A DNA stretch of 64,000 bases, from positions 1,332,840 to 1,396,839 of the forward strand of contig NZ_JH994111.1 of the NCBI RefSeq assembly GCF_000316195.1, in the 5' to 3' direction. The translations under genes were made by a program, and so were the position numbers. Below the pieces are notes generated by a model. It saw only the letters and a list, made by a program, of their open reading frames with translations, did no database searches and was not told the DNA's origin. The stretch's first letter is position 1, and each line of letters begins with the position of its first letter. Source of the stretch: Brachyspira hampsonii 30446. GTDB taxonomy: Bacteria > Spirochaetota > Brachyspiria > Brachyspirales > Brachyspiraceae. This document shows, in pieces, positions 26,696-35,743 of this stretch.

Positions 26696-28669
26696 ATGAA
26701 AAAACTAAATATTTACTCTGCAGCATTATTTATTATAATAACTATATTTTTTTATTCTCAAAATATAAATGCTCAGACATACCTAATAAGAGAACTTAAA
26801 GGCGGTATTTGGGTTACTTCTCAAGTAGAAATAACTAATGCATCTCAAACTAATCAAACAAATCAGATTTCAGCACCAAAAGTTCCAATAAAAGCAAATA
26901 ATCGTATAATAACTTCTGAAGAAATAGACAGAATGGGATATAAAAATGCTCAGGAAGTTTTAGCTAATCAGCCTGGATTTGTAAATAAAGGCAGTTATAT
27001 GGGAAATGAAGTTGTTGATCCCGCAGGAGCCAATGGAGACAATATAAAAATATATGTTAATGGCGTACTTATGAATACTGCTAAAGGAAATGCTGATGCC
27101 GGTGTTGATTTAAGAAGAATACCTTCAAATCTGATAGAATCTATTGAAATAATAGGAAACTCTATATATATTACAACTAAAAGTCCGGTTCAGGATATAC
27201 TTTTGATATCATTAGGTTATGGTTCTTATAATACTGTAAGACCGTCCATACTATTTTCCAGAAATATTGATGAACATCAGGTATTTACTTTCACGGCAGA
27301 TTCATACTACAGCGACGGTAATTATTATTATGATTTTATTAACTCTTCAGGAGACAGGATACAAGGAAATTTAAAAGATAATAGGCAGTTTATAGTAAAC
27401 TCATCAGCCAACTATAAATATACATTCGATAATAAAGATTATATAAATGTATTTGCTAATATATCATATTCTAGTTCTGCCGCACAATACGAAATTCCTC
27501 CTATAAATAAAACAGATTCTTGGTTTACTTTTACTACTCTTACATCTTCAATATCATACAATGGATTTTCTGATATTTTAGATTATACTGTTACTTTATC
27601 ATATTTATTTGATTCATTTGTAGACAGACCTTATTATCAGAATGGGAAATTTATATCAGATTATAAATCGCATGCTATAGCTTTAAATACATCTTTATCA
27701 AGAATGGATGAATTTATACCAAATACTATCACAATGTATAATAAACTAACACCTGAATATAGATATGATATTTTAACAGAGGATACAAATTCCATAGAAA
27801 CTAACTTTTATTATTATCCCCAAAGACATTCTCTTTCATTAAAATATGAAATGCAGTTATCTTTCGGATATTGGGATAATGCTTCACCAATATTTACATT
27901 ACTTCCAAGTATAAAATATGAATATCAAAATGAAGTATTTAGAAATCAAGAAAATAAAAATTATTTAGCATATAATGTTGGATTTAATTTAAATTTTTAT
28001 AAAGGCTACGGATTATATTTTGGTTATATGAGTGATTATACAGCCCCCACATTTAATGATTTGTATTACGGAACTTTTAGTAATCCTTATCTACTGCCTG
28101 AAAGCTATAATCAATTACTTACAAAATTAACATTAGAACCCGTTACAAATTTGAAAATAGAAGCATCTTATGCCTATACAACATATACAAATAAAATAAT
28201 TTGGTATAGTAATACCCCTATAAATGTTGATACGGCAGTTTCTCATATAGTTACGCCAAGCATAAGTTATGATATACCATTTGCAGTGTATCATAAGATA
28301 AAAACAAAATTAGGTTATTCTTATCAGCTTGCATATATGGGTAAAGATAAAATGCCTAAAATAGGATTGCCTGAACATGTTATAAGTGCATTATTAGGAT
28401 ATGACTTTATACCAAAAAATAAAGTATTAAGCTCATTATCATTGAATATTTACTATACCTACTCTGTTCCAAGACCTTTAACAGATTATATGCCTATACG
28501 ATACTCTGAAGCATTTCATGATTTTAATATATCATTCTATTCTATATGGTTTGAGCATTTAATATTTTCTATGCATTTTAAAAATATTTTTAATAAAACG
28601 CCTGTACTTTCTACATATTCAGTTGCCAAGCCTTTTACTTGGGAATTTGAAATTGGATATAATTTTTAA
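26696..28669 (+). CDS. TonB-dependent outer-membrane receptor, BtuB-sized
   Basis: 657 residues. The signal peptide (to about residue 26, NINAQ) is followed by an unusual segment of about 45 residues and a plug domain (about 72-165: RIITSEEIDRMGYKNAQEVL, NIKIYVNGVLMNT, IPSNLIESIEIIGN). A 22-strand-type barrel follows, ending in a C-terminal phenylalanine (FEIGYNF), the outer-membrane insertion signal. Such receptors import vitamin B12, siderophores or sugars. Size close to BtuB (about 614 residues) and position after a cobalamin riboswitch suggest corrinoids. There is no Shine-Dalgarno; a TATAAT lies 10 nt before the ATG but with a poor -35, so its own promoter is uncertain. No tonB/exbBD genes are in the window. 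Confidence 0.85.
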   Translation: MKKLNIYSAALFIIITIFFYSQNINAQTYLIRELKGGIWVTSQVEITNASQTNQTNQISAPKVPIKANNRIITSEEIDRMGYKNAQEVLANQPGFVNKGSYMGNEVVDPAGANGDNIKIYVNGVLMNTAKGNADAGVDLRRIPSNLIESIEIIGNSIYITTKSPVQDILLISLGYGSYNTVRPSILFSRNIDEHQVFTFTADSYYSDGNYYYDFINSSGDRIQGNLKDNRQFIVNSSANYKYTFDNKDYINVFANISYSSSAAQYEIPPINKTDSWFTFTTLTSSISYNGFSDILDYTVTLSYLFDSFVDRPYYQNGKFISDYKSHAIALNTSLSRMDEFIPNTITMYNKLTPEYRYDILTEDTNSIETNFYYYPQRHSLSLKYEMQLSFGYWDNASPIFTLLPSIKYEYQNEVFRNQENKNYLAYNVGFNLNFYKGYGLYFGYMSDYTAPTFNDLYYGTFSNPYLLPESYNQLLTKLTLEPVTNLKIEASYAYTTYTNKIIWYSNTPINVDTAVSHIVTPSISYDIPFAVYHKIKTKLGYSYQLAYMGKDKMPKIGLPEHVISALLGYDFIPKNKVLSSLSLNIYYTYSVPRPLTDYMPIRYSEAFHDFNISFYSIWFEHLIFSMHFKNIFNKTPVLSTYSVAKPFTWEFEIGYNF

Positions 28670-28745
28670 ACATTTATCATTTTTTTACTTCATATTAAAA
28701 TACTTTCAAAAATATGAAACAATTTTACTTTTTTATAATATTCTA

Positions 28746-28773
28746 TTGACTTTTAAACACTTGATTATATACT
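28746..28773 (+). promoter_or_regulatory. Probable promoter of the alcohol dehydrogenase gene
   Basis: TTGACT (28746-28751), 16-nt spacer, TATACT (28768-28773), about 60 nt before the ATG at 28835. Confidence 0.45.
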
Positions 28774-28834
28774 TAATAAATATTAGTAAAAATTCAATAA
28801 ATATTCTTTCTACATATTATAGTAGGAGTTATTA

Positions 28835-29965
28835 ATGGAATTCATATTAAATACCAAAATAATATCTGGGCATAATGCTCTATTAGAATTGGATCTTTCA
28901 AAATCTAAAAGAGTTTCCATTTTTACAGATAATAATATGCTCAAAATCGGTGCCTGCAATACAACAATAGAATTAATAAAAAAAAATAATATTGATTATG
29001 AAATTTTTTCAGATATAGAACCGGATCCTAGTTTTGAAATAGTTATAAAATGTTTAAGTAAGATTTTAACATTCGAATCTGATACCATAATAGCTATAGG
29101 CGGAGGATCTGTAATAGATACTGCTAAATCAGTAATATATTTTGCTTTAGAAATAAATAAAAGAATGTCAAGCGGTTTGAAAAAGCCTTTTTTCATAGCT
29201 GTGCCTACTACAAGCGGTACAGGTTCTGAGGTTACTTCTTATGCAGTAATAACTGATAATAAAACCCATACTAAAGTACCTCTAGTTTCAAATGAAATGT
29301 TTCCTGATATAGCATTATTAGATTCTCAATTTACTTTAACCGTTCCTCCTAGAATAACAGCTGAAACCGGAATGGATGTTATGACTCATGCCTTTGAATC
29401 TTATGTATCTATTAATTCAAGTGCATTTACTATGCCTTATAGTGAGTATGCTATAATAGGTGTTTTTAATAATATTTCAAAAGCTGTTCATAATGGAAAG
29501 GATATTAAGGTAAGAATAGCTATGCATGAATTATCATGTACTGCCGGTATAGCTTTTAATAATGCTGGTTTAGGTTTGATACATGCTATGGCACATGCAC
29601 TTGGAGGAAGATTCAGTCAGCCTCATGGAAGAGCGAATGCAATATTAATGCCTTATGTCATAGAATATAATGCTGAGCATTGCAGTAAGTCTGCTTCTAA
29701 ATATGCTAAAATTATAAGACTTTTAAATGTTAAAAATATAGATGATGATATTACTGCAAGTAAAATATTAAAATCTATAATTTTAGAATTAAATAAATCA
29801 ATAGGAATAAATCAGAAAATAACCGACTATGGTGTAGATAAATCAGAATTTGAAAATGCAATAGAGGAAATGGCTTCACATGCTATTAAAGATGTATGTA
29901 TATTAACTAATCCTGTTAAGCCTAGTTTGGAAGATATCAAAAATCTATATAGAAATCTTATTTAA
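28835..29965 (+). CDS. Iron-type (group III) alcohol dehydrogenase
   Basis: 376 residues. An NAD(P)-binding N-terminal domain with GGGSVIDTAKS (about residues 90-100) is followed by the helical metal domain with conserved ligands: Asp in ETGMDVMTHAFE, and the histidines in GLIHAMAHALGG and QPHGRANAI. These are the Fe-ADH signatures. Members reduce aldehydes or oxidise alcohols such as butanol, 1,3-propanediol or lactaldehyde; the substrate cannot be fixed. A TAGGAG site precedes the ATG. It seems to be a single-gene unit between the receptor and the ion-channel genes. Confidence 0.92.
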   Translation: MEFILNTKIISGHNALLELDLSKSKRVSIFTDNNMLKIGACNTTIELIKKNNIDYEIFSDIEPDPSFEIVIKCLSKILTFESDTIIAIGGGSVIDTAKSVIYFALEINKRMSSGLKKPFFIAVPTTSGTGSEVTSYAVITDNKTHTKVPLVSNEMFPDIALLDSQFTLTVPPRITAETGMDVMTHAFESYVSINSSAFTMPYSEYAIIGVFNNISKAVHNGKDIKVRIAMHELSCTAGIAFNNAGLGLIHAMAHALGGRFSQPHGRANAILMPYVIEYNAEHCSKSASKYAKIIRLLNVKNIDDDITASKILKSIILELNKSIGINQKITDYGVDKSEFENAIEEMASHAIKDVCILTNPVKPSLEDIKNLYRNLI

Positions 29966-29991
29966 ATATAATATTTTAAATAAAAAATATT

Positions 29992-30019
29992 TTGCAATTT
30001 TAATTTACTTTAGTATAAT
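29992..30019 (+). promoter_or_regulatory. Promoter of the first CASTOR/POLLUX-like channel gene
   Basis: TTGCAA (29992-29997), 16-nt spacer and a perfect TATAAT (30014-30019). Just downstream the leader can form a short hairpin (AATCTTTT with AAAAGATT). Confidence 0.5.
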
Positions 30020-30051
30020 CTTTTATATATAAAAAAGATTATGAGTTTTTT

Positions 30052-31812
30052 ATGATAAAAGATATATCCAAATATATAAAATATAGAATTGACAGAATGC
30101 TTAATAAAGGGCTTTTCTATCAATTAATGCTTTTAGTATTTGCAATAATAATTCTTCTTTTAATAGTATCTATATTTATAATAGTATTTTTTCAGTATCC
30201 TCCTAAAGATGCATTTTGGGATAGTTTGATGCAGTTTATAGATACAGGAAATATATCATCGGTAGAAGGCAGCACAGGTATTGTATTAACTTTTCTTATG
30301 GTAACTTTTATAGGAGTATGCGGCTGGGGTTCTCTTATAGCGATGATTAATAAAGCACTTCAGGATAGAATTAATAATTTAAGTAAAGGCAATGCTTTTA
30401 TTATGGAAAAAAATCATTCTATTATATTAGGATATGGTGAAGAGGCTTTGACTATAGTTGAAGAGTTTATTATGGCTAAAGTAAAAACTATAATTATACT
30501 ATCCGAACATAATGTTGATATAATAAGAAAAAGAATATCCTTTATAAAAGGAGCTAAAAAAACTAATATAATAATAAGAGAAGGATCACCAAGCAGAATA
30601 GAAAATATCAAACTTCTTAATATAGCAAAATCTTCAAGCATATCAATAATAAATAATGATGATACAGAGTCATTAAATATACTTCTAGCTTTAAAAAAGA
30701 TAGTCGAAGAAGAAGAACTTGATAAAAAAATCAATATATGCGTATTAGTTCATGAAGAGGATACTATTGAAATAATAAAATCTATTGAAGAAAAAAATTT
30801 CGTCATACATGTAATTTATAAATATGAGATATTATACAAACTAATAGCTCAAAGTATTATTTATACAGGACTTAGCAATGTTTATGAAGATTTATTTTCT
30901 AATGATGGAAATGTATTTTATATAGAAACAGATCATGATTTTAACGACTGCAAATTTGAAGATGCTGCTTTGAAATATCTTGATAAGGGAATGATACTTC
31001 TTGGAATCACAAAAGAAGATAGAAGTCAGTTGTTAATACCAAATTATGATTATGTATTAAAAAAAGAAAACAGACTTGTAATACTTTCAAGAAATAATAA
31101 TGATGATAATATAAAAGAATATCCTGATATAAAACCAAGCATAATAAAATATAAAAATAATATATTATTAATATGCGAAGAAAACAGATATGATGAAATA
31201 ATAAAAGAGATTTCTGAATATATGGAAAATCATAATACAAGTATGATTAGTTATGCTTCTATAAAATCTCAAAAAAATAAATATAAGTTTATGCGTGAAA
31301 AACTAAAAGAAGAAAATACTACAAAAATAGTTTTAATATCAGAAGATAATGTTACTGATGTAAAAAGTATTAATATACTTTTAATTATAAGACAGATTAT
31401 AAGAAAAGAAAATTTCAATATAGCTATACTCTCTTTATTAAACTCTATACAAAAAAGGAATTTAATATATTCTGATGATGTAAGAGATTTTATAGTAAGC
31501 GGTAAATTAATAGGTATGCTTATGGCTCAGGCTTCTATAAGTTCAAATATATTGTATATTTTCTATGGTCTTCTAAGTAAGAATGGAAAAGATATAATAA
31601 TGTCGCCCTACTCTGATTATTTTAATGAATCAAAAAGTTTTAAAGATGTTTATTTATATTTACTTAGAAAAAAAATTATCATTATAGGGGTAAAAAGATA
31701 TAATGATGTTATTATAAATCCTAATAATGATTGTATGTTAGACAATAAAGATGAAATAATCATTATCACTAACTATGTACTTGAAGAAGAAAATGAAGAA
31801 TTAATTTTTTAA
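30052..31812 (+). CDS. CASTOR/POLLUX-like ion channel, copy 1
   Basis: 586 residues. Two N-terminal membrane helices (about 20-50 and 82-102) flank a pore-like segment FWDSLMQFIDTGNIS, comparable to the ADSGNHA filter region of plant CASTOR/POLLUX. Next comes KGNAFIMEKNHSIILGYGEEA, matching the KG-xxxIE-NHxLILGW link into RCK-type Rossmann domains, which fill the rest of the chain. In plants these are nuclear-envelope cation channels; bacterial relatives are uncharacterised. The protein here probably acts in the inner membrane as a gated cation channel (inferred). A close paralogue follows 85 bp downstream, so the pair may form a heteromer. Confidence 0.75.
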   Translation: MIKDISKYIKYRIDRMLNKGLFYQLMLLVFAIIILLLIVSIFIIVFFQYPPKDAFWDSLMQFIDTGNISSVEGSTGIVLTFLMVTFIGVCGWGSLIAMINKALQDRINNLSKGNAFIMEKNHSIILGYGEEALTIVEEFIMAKVKTIIILSEHNVDIIRKRISFIKGAKKTNIIIREGSPSRIENIKLLNIAKSSSISIINNDDTESLNILLALKKIVEEEELDKKINICVLVHEEDTIEIIKSIEEKNFVIHVIYKYEILYKLIAQSIIYTGLSNVYEDLFSNDGNVFYIETDHDFNDCKFEDAALKYLDKGMILLGITKEDRSQLLIPNYDYVLKKENRLVILSRNNNDDNIKEYPDIKPSIIKYKNNILLICEENRYDEIIKEISEYMENHNTSMISYASIKSQKNKYKFMREKLKEENTTKIVLISEDNVTDVKSINILLIIRQIIRKENFNIAILSLLNSIQKRNLIYSDDVRDFIVSGKLIGMLMAQASISSNILYIFYGLLSKNGKDIIMSPYSDYFNESKSFKDVYLYLLRKKIIIIGVKRYNDVIINPNNDCMLDNKDEIIIITNYVLEEENEELIF

Positions 31813-31897
31813 TATTATTTTCTTTACTTTTTACACATAAAACATATAATTATTAATAAAAATATAATCATATAAAGCATATAAAAGAGATGAGTTT

Positions 31898-33682
31898 ATG
31901 TCATTAATAGATAAATTGTCCAAATATATAAAATACAGAATAGACAGAGTATTTAATAAGGGCTTATTATACCAATTAATGATATTGGTATTAATCATAG
32001 TGATATCATTATTTATTATATCTGTAATAATGAAAATACTATTTAACTACCCTATTTTAGAAGCATTTTGGGATAGTTTAATGCAATTCATTGACATAGG
32101 AAACATATCGGCAGCCGAAGCAGACATAGGATTTAATGGTGTAGTTATTATTTTTTTAGGAGTAACATTTTTTGGTGTTTGCGGCTGGGGTTTATTAATT
32201 GCTATGATAAATAATTCATTACAAGAGCGTATAAAAAACCTTAGCAATGGAAATGCATTCATAATGGAAAGGAATCATTCTATTATACTTGGATATGGAG
32301 AGGAAGTTCTAACTATTATAAGTGAGTTTATATCAGGAAGAGCCAAAAAAATAGTTTTATTATCCGAAACAAATCCAGATGAAATAAAAAAAAGAATATC
32401 ATTTTTTCCTAATTATAAGAGAACAAATATTGTAGTAAGAGAAGGAAATCCAAGCATATTTGAAAATTTACAAATGCTTAATATAGAAAGAGCTCATAGC
32501 GTTACAATAGTAAATGATGATGATGTTAAATCATTAAAAATTTTATTGTCATTAAAAAAAATATTAAAATCTGCATCCCATATAAAAAAAATAGATATAT
32601 GTATACTAGTTAATAAAAAAGAAAGTATAGAAATTATATCATCTATAAACGACAGCGATTTATTTGATATACATATAATTTATAAATATGAAATACTTTA
32701 TAAATTAATAGGACAAAGTATTACATATACAGGATTAAGCAGCATTTATCAGGAATTATTTGATGTAAGCGGAATAGACATAAGAATAGAATACAATAAT
32801 CAAAATGAAACATTTGAATCTCTCTCTTCAAGTTATTTAAATAAAAGAGAAATATTAATTGGATTAGTTTATGAAGATATTTCTGAAATTAATAAAGTAA
32901 AAAAAATAAAAAAGAGTTTATTGATACCAAATAATGATTATATAATAAAAGGAAAAGATAAACTTGTAATACTTTATCAAAAAGAAGAGAATATACAAAA
33001 TATTGGTACAAGTATTCATATGACAGATAAAATAATATATGATCATAATGTTCTTTTAATATTAGATAGAAAAAAAGAAAATGAAATTATAAAAGAAATA
33101 TCTCAGTACACAGAAAAAGAAAAGATAGTAAAACTCTATTATGAAGATATAGAAAATGCAGAAATAAAAAAAGATTTTATCGCATCAAAAATAGCTGAAA
33201 ATAAAATAAGTAAAATAGTATTAATATCAGAAACTTTAGAAACAGATATTAAAGCAATCAATATTCTATTAATAATAAGAAGAATAGTTAAAGATCATTA
33301 TGACATTCCTATTCTTTCTTTAATGAGTTCTATAGAAAATAGGAATTTAATAGACTCTAATGATATAAGAGATTTTATAGTAAGCGGTAAACTTATAGGA
33401 ATGCTTATGGCAACAGCTTCTAATAATTCTGATTTGCTATATGTATTTAATGATCTTCTTACTAAAAATGGAAATGATATTATTATGGTTCCTTATGAAA
33501 AATATTTTTGTAATAATGATAGCATGGAATTTAAAAAAGTATATACTGAATTACTTACAAAAAATATAGTGGCCATAGGAGTTAAACATAAATCTAATAT
33601 AATATTAAATCCTAAAGCTGATGATAAAGTTAATAGAGAATGTGAAATAATAATTATAATAGATGAAAATATAAAAAAATAA
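31898..33682 (+). CDS. CASTOR/POLLUX-like ion channel, copy 2
   Basis: 594 residues, the same plan as its upstream neighbour: KYIKYRIDRVFNKGLLYQLM, pore segment FWDSLMQFIDIGNISAAEAD, then NGNAFIMERNHSIILGYGEEV and RCK-like domains. Near the C-terminus both copies share IRDFIVSGKLIGMLMA. The two copies are clearly a tandem duplication that has diverged (many substitutions, with the pore loop and RCK link most conserved). The filter loop differs by Ile for Thr (FIDIGNIS against FIDTGNIS) and by the following residues. The gene ends 2 bp before the convergent small ankyrin gene. Confidence 0.75.
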   Translation: MSLIDKLSKYIKYRIDRVFNKGLLYQLMILVLIIVISLFIISVIMKILFNYPILEAFWDSLMQFIDIGNISAAEADIGFNGVVIIFLGVTFFGVCGWGLLIAMINNSLQERIKNLSNGNAFIMERNHSIILGYGEEVLTIISEFISGRAKKIVLLSETNPDEIKKRISFFPNYKRTNIVVREGNPSIFENLQMLNIERAHSVTIVNDDDVKSLKILLSLKKILKSASHIKKIDICILVNKKESIEIISSINDSDLFDIHIIYKYEILYKLIGQSITYTGLSSIYQELFDVSGIDIRIEYNNQNETFESLSSSYLNKREILIGLVYEDISEINKVKKIKKSLLIPNNDYIIKGKDKLVILYQKEENIQNIGTSIHMTDKIIYDHNVLLILDRKKENEIIKEISQYTEKEKIVKLYYEDIENAEIKKDFIASKIAENKISKIVLISETLETDIKAINILLIIRRIVKDHYDIPILSLMSSIENRNLIDSNDIRDFIVSGKLIGMLMATASNNSDLLYVFNDLLTKNGNDIIMVPYEKYFCNNDSMEFKKVYTELLTKNIVAIGVKHKSNIILNPKADDKVNRECEIIIIIDENIKK

Positions 33683-33684
33683 TA

Positions 33685-34026
33685 CTATTCAATAAGCTTT
33701 ATTATATCAATATAATTTTTTTGCTTGGCATAGAATAAAGCATCATTACCATGTTTATTCACTATAGATTTATCAGCATTTGCTTTAATTAATAATTCTA
33801 CAACTTTAATATGTCCTTCCATACATGCCAATATAAGAGCAGTGTTTCCAACATCATCTTGTACATTAACATTAATATTTTTAGCAATAATTTTTTCTAT
33901 AACATCTTCATCTCCAAATATTGCTGCATCCAAAAAAGTTTCTTCATCTTGACTAAGAGGATATAGTTTATTAAAAGAGATAAAAGTTATAGATATAATT
34001 ATTAATATAAGTATAGGTTTTTTCAT
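33685..34026 (-). CDS. Small exported ankyrin-repeat protein
   Basis: 113 residues. A hydrophobic signal peptide (ILILIIISITFISF) is followed by three ankyrin repeats (about residues 28-112), the central one being the canonical VGNTALILACMEGHIKVVELLIKANAD-like unit. It probably binds a protein partner in the periplasm. It has an AGGAGG ribosome site and faces the ion-channel genes, convergent with a 2-bp gap. Confidence 0.8.
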   Translation of the reverse strand: MKKPILILIIISITFISFNKLYPLSQDEETFLDAAIFGDEDVIEKIIAKNINVNVQDDVGNTALILACMEGHIKVVELLIKANADKSIVNKHGNDALFYAKQKNYIDIIKLIE

Positions 34027-34076
34027 AAAAAATGTCCTCCTATTTCTATTATCGGAGAAAAATTAATTTATAGTTA

Positions 34077-34119
34077 AAAAAATAAAAACTATTCTCAAAT
34101 AATAATTTAAGAATAGTTT
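34077..34119 (-). terminator. Terminator of the tRNA-Ile/tRNA-Ala unit
   Basis: On the minus strand AAACTATTCT pairs with AGAATAGTTT (34110-34119 and 34087-34096), followed by TTTATTTTTTT. Confidence 0.75.
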
Positions 34120-34129
34120 AATAAAGATG

Positions 34130-34203
34130 TGGAGGTTATGGGGATCGAACCCACGACCTACTGCGTGCAAGGCAGTCGCTCTCCCAAACTGAGCTAAACC
34201 CCC
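34130..34203 (-). tRNA. tRNA-Ala (TGC)
   Basis: The minus strand folds as a full cloverleaf: acceptor GGGGGTT/AACCTCC, D-arm GCTCAG...GAGC, anticodon stem ACTGC/GCAGT with loop CTTGCAC (anticodon TGC), and T-arm with GGTTCGATCC. The 3' CCA is not encoded (discriminator A followed by CAT). Confidence 0.95.
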
Positions 34204-34228
34204 GTTATATGAAAAGAACCTGAGCGTG

Positions 34229-34302
34229 TGGGCCTGGGAGGAATTGAACCACCGACCTTTCGATTATCAGTCGAACGCTCTAGCCATCTGAGCTACAGGC
34301 CC
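34229..34302 (-). tRNA. tRNA-Ile (GAT)
   Basis: The minus strand folds with acceptor GGGCCTG/CAGGCCC, anticodon stem TTCGA/TCGAA, loop CTGATAA (anticodon GAT) and T-loop GGTTCAATTCC. CCA is not encoded. It is transcribed first, 25 bp before tRNA-Ala. Confidence 0.95.
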
Positions 34303-34332
34303 TTAAAATTATTCATCAACGATATGTGTTAG

Positions 34333-34360
34333 ATTATAGCATATTTAAAAAAAATAGCAA
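34333..34360 (-). promoter_or_regulatory. Promoter of the tRNA-Ile/tRNA-Ala unit
   Basis: On the minus strand TTGCTA (34355-34360), 16-nt spacer and a perfect TATAAT (34333-34338), about 30 nt before tRNA-Ile. Confidence 0.65.
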
Positions 34361-34399
34361 GCATTTTTTTTATATTTTTATAAAACTTTATAAAATATG

Positions 34400-34427
34400 T
34401 TGTAAAAAAACTATTTAATATTATAAT
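34400..34427 (+). promoter_or_regulatory. Promoter of the AI-2E family permease gene
   Basis: TTGTAA (34400-34405), 16-nt spacer, TATAAT (34422-34427). The ATG at 34436 lies only 8 nt after the -10 box, so the mRNA would start at or next to the start codon. Confidence 0.5.
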
Positions 34428-34435
34428 ATAAGAAT

Positions 34436-35743
34436 ATGATTGGTAAAAATAATTTTTTTTCTAAAGATAATAATTCTTTAATACATAATAAAATTTTGAT
34501 TATTGGAGGAGAAATACTATTAGTTGCAATAGTATTCTCAGCATTTTTTTATTTTTGTTATTTGATTAGAGAGATAATCAACCCTATTATATTGTTTCTT
34601 ATACTTATAGCGGCATTAATACCTTTTTGGAAATATATATGGGCAAAAACTTCAATAGTATTAATATTAGCACTATTTACATTATGGGTAATTAAAGAGG
34701 CAGGATATTTGGTAGCTCCATTTATTTGGGGAATATTTATTGCGTATATGTTTGATCCTTTAATAACAAAAATGCAAAGAAAAATTCCTAGAATAGTAGG
34801 TGTATTATTAATATATATACCATTGCTGATATTAGCTATAATATTTTTCATATTCATACTTCCTAGAACCATAGAACAAATTGAAGTGATATTAAAAACA
34901 TTACCGCAGTATGTAGATAAAATATACAACTCTATATCAGATATGCTTATAACACTATCTGGAAAATTAAATAGGACTATAGGAAAAAGTTTTGATATAA
35001 ATTTAGAAATAGATTCAAAAGCTATAAATGACTTTTTATTCGGAGATAGCGGCGTAATAACTTTAATGTATAAAAAAATTATAGATTTTAGATTCCAGAA
35101 TATAAACAGCATAACCAAAATATTCAGTATAATATTTTCATACTTTGTAATACTTCCATTTGTAACTTTTTATCTGATGCTGGATTTTCAAAATATCAAA
35201 GGAAGAATAATAAAACTAATTCCTATGAGATGGCAAAATTCTGTAAGTGATATAATAAAAAATTCAAATTATATAATAAATGGATATATAGTTGGAATGA
35301 CTATATTAGCTGTATCATTTTTCGTAATAACTTATATACTTCTCTCTATAACAAACACTAAATATGCATTTATATTAGCTTTACTTAGAGGAATTCTAAA
35401 CTACATACCATTTATAGGACCATTTGCAGCATTTATCTCAGCATTATTCATAGGAGTAATTACAGAAGAAATATGGTGGTATGGAGCTTTAAAAATGTGT
35501 ATAATATACGGAATTATACAAGTAATAGATTCAGGAATAATGGCTCCTAAAATATTAGGAAAATCAGTAAAGATACACCCAATAGCAGTAATGTTCAGCA
35601 CAATTATAGGAGGAGTTCTTTTTGGTTTATTAGGAGTATTATTTGCAGTTCCATTTTGCGGAATCATACTTATAATAATAAAAAACTTTTTTAATAAATA
35701 CTATCATTCAAAATTTTATACTTTAACTAAAAGAGGCGAATAA
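34436..35743 (+). CDS. AI-2E family transporter (PF01594 permease)
   Basis: 435 residues with about eight to nine membrane helices. The family features are visible: WGIFIAYMFDPLITKM, the amphipathic ISDMLITLSGKLN region, LLRGILNYIPFIGPFAAF and PKILGKSVKIHPIAVMFS. Members include TqsA (AI-2 export) and Na+/H+ antiporters; which applies here is unknown. No Shine-Dalgarno precedes the ATG, in line with the leaderless promoter upstream. The next gene starts on the base after its stop codon. Confidence 0.85.
   Translation: MIGKNNFFSKDNNSLIHNKILIIGGEILLVAIVFSAFFYFCYLIREIINPIILFLILIAALIPFWKYIWAKTSIVLILALFTLWVIKEAGYLVAPFIWGIFIAYMFDPLITKMQRKIPRIVGVLLIYIPLLILAIIFFIFILPRTIEQIEVILKTLPQYVDKIYNSISDMLITLSGKLNRTIGKSFDINLEIDSKAINDFLFGDSGVITLMYKKIIDFRFQNINSITKIFSIIFSYFVILPFVTFYLMLDFQNIKGRIIKLIPMRWQNSVSDIIKNSNYIINGYIVGMTILAVSFFVITYILLSITNTKYAFILALLRGILNYIPFIGPFAAFISALFIGVITEEIWWYGALKMCIIYGIIQVIDSGIMAPKILGKSVKIHPIAVMFSTIIGGVLFGLLGVLFAVPFCGIILIIIKNFFNKYYHSKFYTLTKRGE

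Noticed and set aside
28623-28835. 70-codon frame overlapping the end of the receptor gene
   Set aside because: No ribosome site; Ile/Leu/Tyr-rich text from an AT-rich gap; contains the likely promoter of the alcohol dehydrogenase gene.
30052-33682. Reading the tandem pair as TrkA/KtrA potassium-uptake regulators
   Set aside because: Both have their own membrane helices and a pore-like loop plus the CASTOR/POLLUX link sequence, which soluble TrkA lacks.
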